NCBI GenBank assembly: GCA_018366495.1
Contig: JAGZHZ010000002.1
Span: 82,045 to 146,044 of the forward strand
Origin: Clostridiales bacterium
GTDB lineage: Bacteria > Bacillota > Clostridia > Lachnospirales > Lachnospiraceae
Length of the DNA stretch: 64,000 nt
Direction: 5' to 3'
Both the position numbers and the translations under genes were made by a program. Below the pieces are notes generated by a model that was not told where the DNA came from, did no database searches, and saw only the letters and a list, made by a program, of their open reading frames with translations. Of this stretch, positions 60,153-64,000 are shown one piece after another. The first letter of the stretch is position 1; every line of letters begins with the position of its first letter.

Positions 60153-61049
60153 ATGAAAGGGATTATATTAGCAGGAGGTTCCGGCACTCGCCTCTACCCT
60201 CTCACTATGGTAACTTCAAAACAATTACTTCCTATTTACGATAAGCCAATGATCTATTATCCGATGTCTGTTCTTATGAACGCAGGGATCAGAGATATTT
60301 TGATCATTTCTACACCGCAGGACACACCGCGCTTTCAGGAATTGCTTGGCGACGGTCATCAATTTGGCGTTCGACTTTCCTATGCCGTTCAGCCAAGCCC
60401 TGACGGACTGGCACAGGCATTTATAATCGGTGAAAATTTTATTGGGGATGATACTGTGGCAATGATCCTCGGTGACAATATTTTCTCCGGCCACGGTCTG
60501 AAAAAGCGCTTAAAAGCTGCCGTTCAGAACGCTGAGACTGGAAAAGGCGCAACTGTGTTTGGCTATTATGTTGACGATCCGGAACGTTTTGGCATTGTAT
60601 CATTCGATCAGGATGGAAAGGCCGTATCCATAGAAGAAAAACCGGAGCATCCAAAGAGCAATTATTGTGTGACAGGTCTGTATTTCTATGATAACCGCGT
60701 CGTGGAATATGCAAAAAACTTAAAGCCAAGCGCCAGAGGAGAACTGGAGATCACCGATCTCAACCGCATCTATCTTGAAAACGGAGATCTCAATGTAGAA
60801 CTTCTCGGACAAGGATTTACATGGCTGGATACCGGAACACATGAAAGTCTTGTAGATGCCACAAATTTCGTGAAGACAATGGAAACGCACCAGCACCGTA
60901 AAATTGCGTGTCTGGAAGAAATCGCCTACTTAAACGGCTGGATTACGAAAGAAGACGTCATGAAGGTCTACGAGGTTCTGAAGAAAAACCAGTATGGTCA
61001 GTATCTAAAAGACGTTCTGGATGGAAAATACTTAGATATTCTTGGCTGA
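60153..61049 (+). CDS. rmlA: Glucose-1-phosphate thymidylyltransferase
   Basis: RmlA (RfbA) joins dTTP and glucose-1-phosphate to dTDP-glucose, the first step to dTDP-L-rhamnose. The 298-residue protein starts MKGIILAGGSGTRLYPLT, the nucleotide-binding signature, and contains SKQLLPIYDKPMIYYP and the metal-site aspartates in MILGDNIFSG. I place the start at 60153 behind AAAGGAGG; the longer frame begins within the MerR gene and crosses the promoter. It is first of rmlA-B-D-C. Confidence 0.98.
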   Translation: MKGIILAGGSGTRLYPLTMVTSKQLLPIYDKPMIYYPMSVLMNAGIRDILIISTPQDTPRFQELLGDGHQFGVRLSYAVQPSPDGLAQAFIIGENFIGDDTVAMILGDNIFSGHGLKKRLKAAVQNAETGKGATVFGYYVDDPERFGIVSFDQDGKAVSIEEKPEHPKSNYCVTGLYFYDNRVVEYAKNLKPSARGELEITDLNRIYLENGDLNVELLGQGFTWLDTGTHESLVDATNFVKTMETHQHRKIACLEEIAYLNGWITKEDVMKVYEVLKKNQYGQYLKDVLDGKYLDILG

Positions 61050-61222
61050 TCTTCCTGCTGATCCCAGAGTTTCGCACACGGATCTCGTATAAAATAAATA
61101 TGCCAAAAGAAATAGAAACAAACAAATCGAAAAAAGTTAAATCTAAAAAAATATTTTTTTAATACGAAAAAATATTGAACCAGAAATGATATAGAAACCA
61201 CATAAAAAAGGAGATTTTCACT

Positions 61223-62242
61223 ATGAATATTATTGTAACCGGCGGCGCCGGATTTATCGGAAGCAACTTTATTTTTCATATGTTAGACAAATACCCGGAT
61301 TACCGCATCATCTGCCTTGACTGTCTGACATATGCAGGAAATCTGTCTACACTGGCTCCTGTCATGGATCGTAAAAATTTCCGTTTTGTGAAAGCAAGCA
61401 TCACAGACCGTGCAGCTGTATATCAGCTATTTGAAGAAGAACATCCTGATATGGTCGTAAACTTTGCTGCTGAAAGCCATGTAGACCGTTCAATTGAAAA
61501 TCCGGAAATCTTTCTGGACACAAATATCAAAGGAACGGCTGTTTTGATGGATGCCTGCCGCAAATATGGTATTAAGCGGTATCATCAGGTGTCTACAGAT
61601 GAAGTGTACGGTGATCTTCCGCTTGACCGTCCAGATCTGTTTTTCACAGAGGAGACCCCGATCCACACAAGCAGCCCGTACAGTTCTTCCAAAGCCGGCG
61701 CTGACCTTTTAGTTCTCGCCTATTACAGAACGTATGGCCTTCCTGTGACAATCAGCCGCTGTTCCAACAACTACGGTCCATACCATTTTCCTGAAAAACT
61801 GATCCCTCTTATGATTGCCAACGCTTTAAACGACAAGCCGCTCCCTGTATATGGAAAAGGTGAAAATGTGCGCGACTGGCTGTATGTAGAAGACCATTGC
61901 AAGGCGATTGATCTCATCATCCACAAAGGCCGTGTCGGAGAGGTCTACAATATCGGCGGTCACAATGAAATGAAAAATATTGATATTGTCAAAATCATCT
62001 GCCATGAACTTGGAAAGCCGGAAAGTCTGATCACTTATGTGACAGACCGCAAAGGTCACGATATGCGCTATGCGATTGATCCGACAAAGATTCACAACGA
62101 ATTGGGCTGGCTTCCTGAGACAAAATTTGCAGACGGCATAAAAAAGACGATTCAATGGTATCTCGACAACAAAGAATGGTGGGAAACAATTATCTCCGGA
62201 GAGTACCAGAATTATTATGAAAAAATGTACAGCAACCGCTAA
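61223..62242 (+). CDS. rmlB: dTDP-glucose 4,6-dehydratase
   Basis: RmlB (RfbB), an NAD-dependent short-chain dehydrogenase/reductase of 339 residues, converts dTDP-glucose to dTDP-4-keto-6-deoxyglucose. GGAGFIGSN (7-15) binds NAD. HQVSTDEVYGDL has the catalytic Thr-Asp-Glu, and SPYSSSKAG the Tyr-Lys pair. AAGGAG precedes the ATG. The 173-base gap from rmlA holds a 16-bp A7TAT7 palindrome (61145-61160) but no clear terminator, so the operon probably continues. Confidence 0.98.
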   Translation: MNIIVTGGAGFIGSNFIFHMLDKYPDYRIICLDCLTYAGNLSTLAPVMDRKNFRFVKASITDRAAVYQLFEEEHPDMVVNFAAESHVDRSIENPEIFLDTNIKGTAVLMDACRKYGIKRYHQVSTDEVYGDLPLDRPDLFFTEETPIHTSSPYSSSKAGADLLVLAYYRTYGLPVTISRCSNNYGPYHFPEKLIPLMIANALNDKPLPVYGKGENVRDWLYVEDHCKAIDLIIHKGRVGEVYNIGGHNEMKNIDIVKIICHELGKPESLITYVTDRKGHDMRYAIDPTKIHNELGWLPETKFADGIKKTIQWYLDNKEWWETIISGEYQNYYEKMYSNR

Positions 62243-62284
62243 TGTAAAAGATCAGACAATCGGATCAGATGGAGGATATAAAAA

Positions 62285-63172
62285 ATGAAAGTATTTGTGA
62301 CAGGCGTCAAAGGGCAGTTAGGGCACGATGTTGTCAACGAACTGAAAAAAAGAAATCATGAAGCCATCGGCGTTGATATCGAAGAGATGGATATCACTGA
62401 CAAAGCTTCTGTCGACCGGGTAATCAAACAGGCAAATCCCGATGCAGTCATCCACTGTGCCGCATGGACAGCCGTAGATGCCGCTGAGGATGAAGATAAA
62501 AAAGAAAAAGTGCATCTTGTCAATGCAGTCGGAACACAGTATATCGCAGATGTCTGCAAAGAATTAAAAATTAAAATGATGTACATCTCTACCGACTATG
62601 TTTTTGATGGTCAGGGTGACACCCCATGGGACCCTGACTGTAAAGATTACAAACCGCTCAATGTATACGGCCAGACAAAACTGGAAGGAGAGCTGGCTGT
62701 CTCCGCTGCACTGTCTGATTATTTTATCATCCGTATCGCATGGGTATTCGGAAAAAATGGAAAAAATTTCATTAAGACCATGCTCAATGTCGGAAAGACG
62801 CACGATACTCTGACTGTTGTAAACGATCAGATCGGTACGCCTACTTACACTTATGATCTGGCAAGACTGCTCGTTGACATGATTGAGACCGAAAAATATG
62901 GCTATTATCACGCTACAAATGAAGGCGGCTATATCAGCTGGCATACATTTGCCTGTGAGATTTTCCGCCAGGCTGCTGCCATGGGTCACCCAGAATATGA
63001 TGAAAATCACTTGCGTGTTCTTCCAGTCACAACTGCTGAATATGGCGTTTCAAAGGCAAAACGTCCATTCAACAGCCGTCTTGACAAAAGTAAACTGGCT
63101 CTGAATGGCTTTACACCGCTTCCAACGTGGCAGGATGCACTGAAACGTTACTTAAAAGAAATTGAATTTTAA
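62285..63172 (+). CDS. rmlD: dTDP-4-dehydrorhamnose reductase
   Basis: RmlD (RfbD) performs the final NAD(P)H reduction to dTDP-L-rhamnose. The 295-residue SDR protein has VTGVKGQLGHDVV at the N-terminus as nucleotide loop, STDYVFDGQGDTPW and the Tyr-Lys pair in NVYGQTKLEGE. RIAWVFGKNGKNF is another conserved block. AGGAG lies 10 bases before the ATG. In this cluster it precedes rmlC. Confidence 0.97.
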   Translation: MKVFVTGVKGQLGHDVVNELKKRNHEAIGVDIEEMDITDKASVDRVIKQANPDAVIHCAAWTAVDAAEDEDKKEKVHLVNAVGTQYIADVCKELKIKMMYISTDYVFDGQGDTPWDPDCKDYKPLNVYGQTKLEGELAVSAALSDYFIIRIAWVFGKNGKNFIKTMLNVGKTHDTLTVVNDQIGTPTYTYDLARLLVDMIETEKYGYYHATNEGGYISWHTFACEIFRQAAAMGHPEYDENHLRVLPVTTAEYGVSKAKRPFNSRLDKSKLALNGFTPLPTWQDALKRYLKEIEF

Positions 63173-63254
63173 AAAAACTTGACGATTGCATAAATAGATT
63201 GAAAAAATTATTTTTGATGCAAAATAAATTAGAAAGAAAGTATAGAGAGAAAAA

Positions 63255-63863
63255 ATGGGACAGATTAAAGTTGAAAAAAATGCCGGCGGCATTGAAGGTC
63301 TCTGTGTCATTGAACCGACTGTTCACGGCGATGCCAGAGGATATTTTATGGAAACGTATAATCAAAAAGATATGGAAGCAGAAGGTCTTACGATGCAATT
63401 TGTTCAGGACAACCAGTCCTGCTCTGTAAAGGGTGTTCTGCGCGGTCTTCACTTTCAGAAACAATTCCCACAGGGAAAATTAGTGCGTGTCGTAAAAGGA
63501 CGCGTATTTGATGTTGCTGTTGATCTGAGAAGCCACTCTAAGACATATGGAAAATGGTTCGGTGTGGAACTGACAGAAGAAAATAAAAAACAATTCTATA
63601 TTCCGGAAGGCTTTGCTCACGGATTTTTAGTACTGTCCGACATCGCCGAGTTCTGCTATAAATGCACGGATTTCTATCATCCTGGAGATGAAGGCGGACT
63701 TGCATGGAATGATCCAGAAATCGGCATCAAATGGCCGGAGCTGGAAGGAAACTATGACGGAACGGCTTCCGCTCAGAATTATCATCTGAAAGACGGAACA
63801 GCGCTGAATCTGAGCGAAAAAGATCAGCTGTGGGTTGGTCTGAAAGATACGTTTAAATTCTAA
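63255..63863 (+). CDS. rmlC: dTDP-4-dehydrorhamnose 3,5-epimerase
   Basis: RmlC (RfbC), a cupin epimerase of 202 residues, acts before RmlD in the pathway. VLRGLHFQKQFPQGKLVRVVKGRVFDVAVDLR carries the catalytic histidine, and YIPEGFAHGFLVLS the second conserved block. The ribosome site is weak (AGAGAG), and the 82-base gap from rmlD is AT-rich. The set rmlABDC is complete here, so the cell should make rhamnose for a surface polymer. The last 137 bases of the window (63864-64000) show no gene. Confidence 0.97.
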   Translation: MGQIKVEKNAGGIEGLCVIEPTVHGDARGYFMETYNQKDMEAEGLTMQFVQDNQSCSVKGVLRGLHFQKQFPQGKLVRVVKGRVFDVAVDLRSHSKTYGKWFGVELTEENKKQFYIPEGFAHGFLVLSDIAEFCYKCTDFYHPGDEGGLAWNDPEIGIKWPELEGNYDGTASAQNYHLKDGTALNLSEKDQLWVGLKDTFKF

Positions 63864-64000
63864 GAAGAAGTTACAAGCCGAATTGATACCTTAAAATAAA
63901 AGTAAGTGCAAAATAATTCGACGGATTGTGTTACCCTAAAAATGAATCCATAATAATCATTAGAAAATGCAAGCATTTCACTTCATCTTCTCTTGCTAGA

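Overview
The window looks like a chromosomal segment of a low-GC Gram-positive anaerobe of the Clostridia, most likely Lachnospiraceae (Blautia/Mediterraneibacter-like). That assignment is inferred from strong AGGAGG ribosome sites, sigma-A type promoters, a T-box and a TPP riboswitch, AddAB, a Spo0A-type effector domain, fermentative pyruvate formate-lyase and the gene orders. Most genes lie on the minus strand. I see no tRNA, rRNA, CRISPR array, prophage or intact insertion sequence.

Layout. 1-13 kb: the 5' part of mreB, a duplicated small-RNA-like locus, uvrA, uvrB, then murB-rapZ-whiA-crh (read right to left) and a GtrA-YfhO fusion membrane protein. 13-23 kb: addB-addA and valS, the latter behind a T-box. 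23-27.5 kb: a secreted glucosaminidase, an LD-carboxypeptidase and an M20 amidohydrolase. 27.6-34.7 kb: the protein quality-control run tig-clpP-clpX-lon-engB and a DJ-1 family protein. 35-38.5 kb: a CYTH protein, an XRE regulator and an FtsH. 38.7-41.8 kb: pyruvate formate-lyase split into a body and a separate glycyl-radical domain, plus its activase. 42.2-45.3 kb: a TPP-riboswitch-controlled thiamine-precursor ABC transporter. 45.7-47.8 kb: an LDH-type malate dehydrogenase with malic enzyme. 48-54 kb: a YitT protein and an unusual operon of beta-CASP metallo-hydrolase, GrpE-like protein and divergent Hsp70. 54-58.5 kb: a RACo-like ASKHA ATPase, a P1 peptidase, an ECF S component and a receiver-less Spo0A-type regulator. 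58.8-63.9 kb: a MerR-methyltransferase fusion and the complete rmlABDC set for dTDP-L-rhamnose.

How the genes relate. Several blocks serve cell-wall and surface polymers (mreB, murB, rapZ, YfhO, glucosaminidase, LD-carboxypeptidase, rmlABDC). Others serve DNA repair (uvrAB, addAB), proteostasis (tig/clp/lon/ftsH and the atypical Hsp70 module) and fermentation (split PFL, MDH plus malic enzyme).

The observations I consider most worth pursuing are: (1) the Hsp70/GrpE-like/beta-CASP operon at 49.0-54.0 kb, which looks like a dedicated chaperone-nuclease module; (2) the split pyruvate formate-lyase; (3) the receiver-less Spo0A protein with four 0A-box-like sites at exact 10-bp phasing in front of its own gene; (4) twin 350-bp-spaced small-RNA candidates with C-rich, anti-Shine-Dalgarno-like motifs; and (5) three solitary hairpins resembling IS200/IS605 ends in the leaders of mreB, the CYTH gene and mdh.
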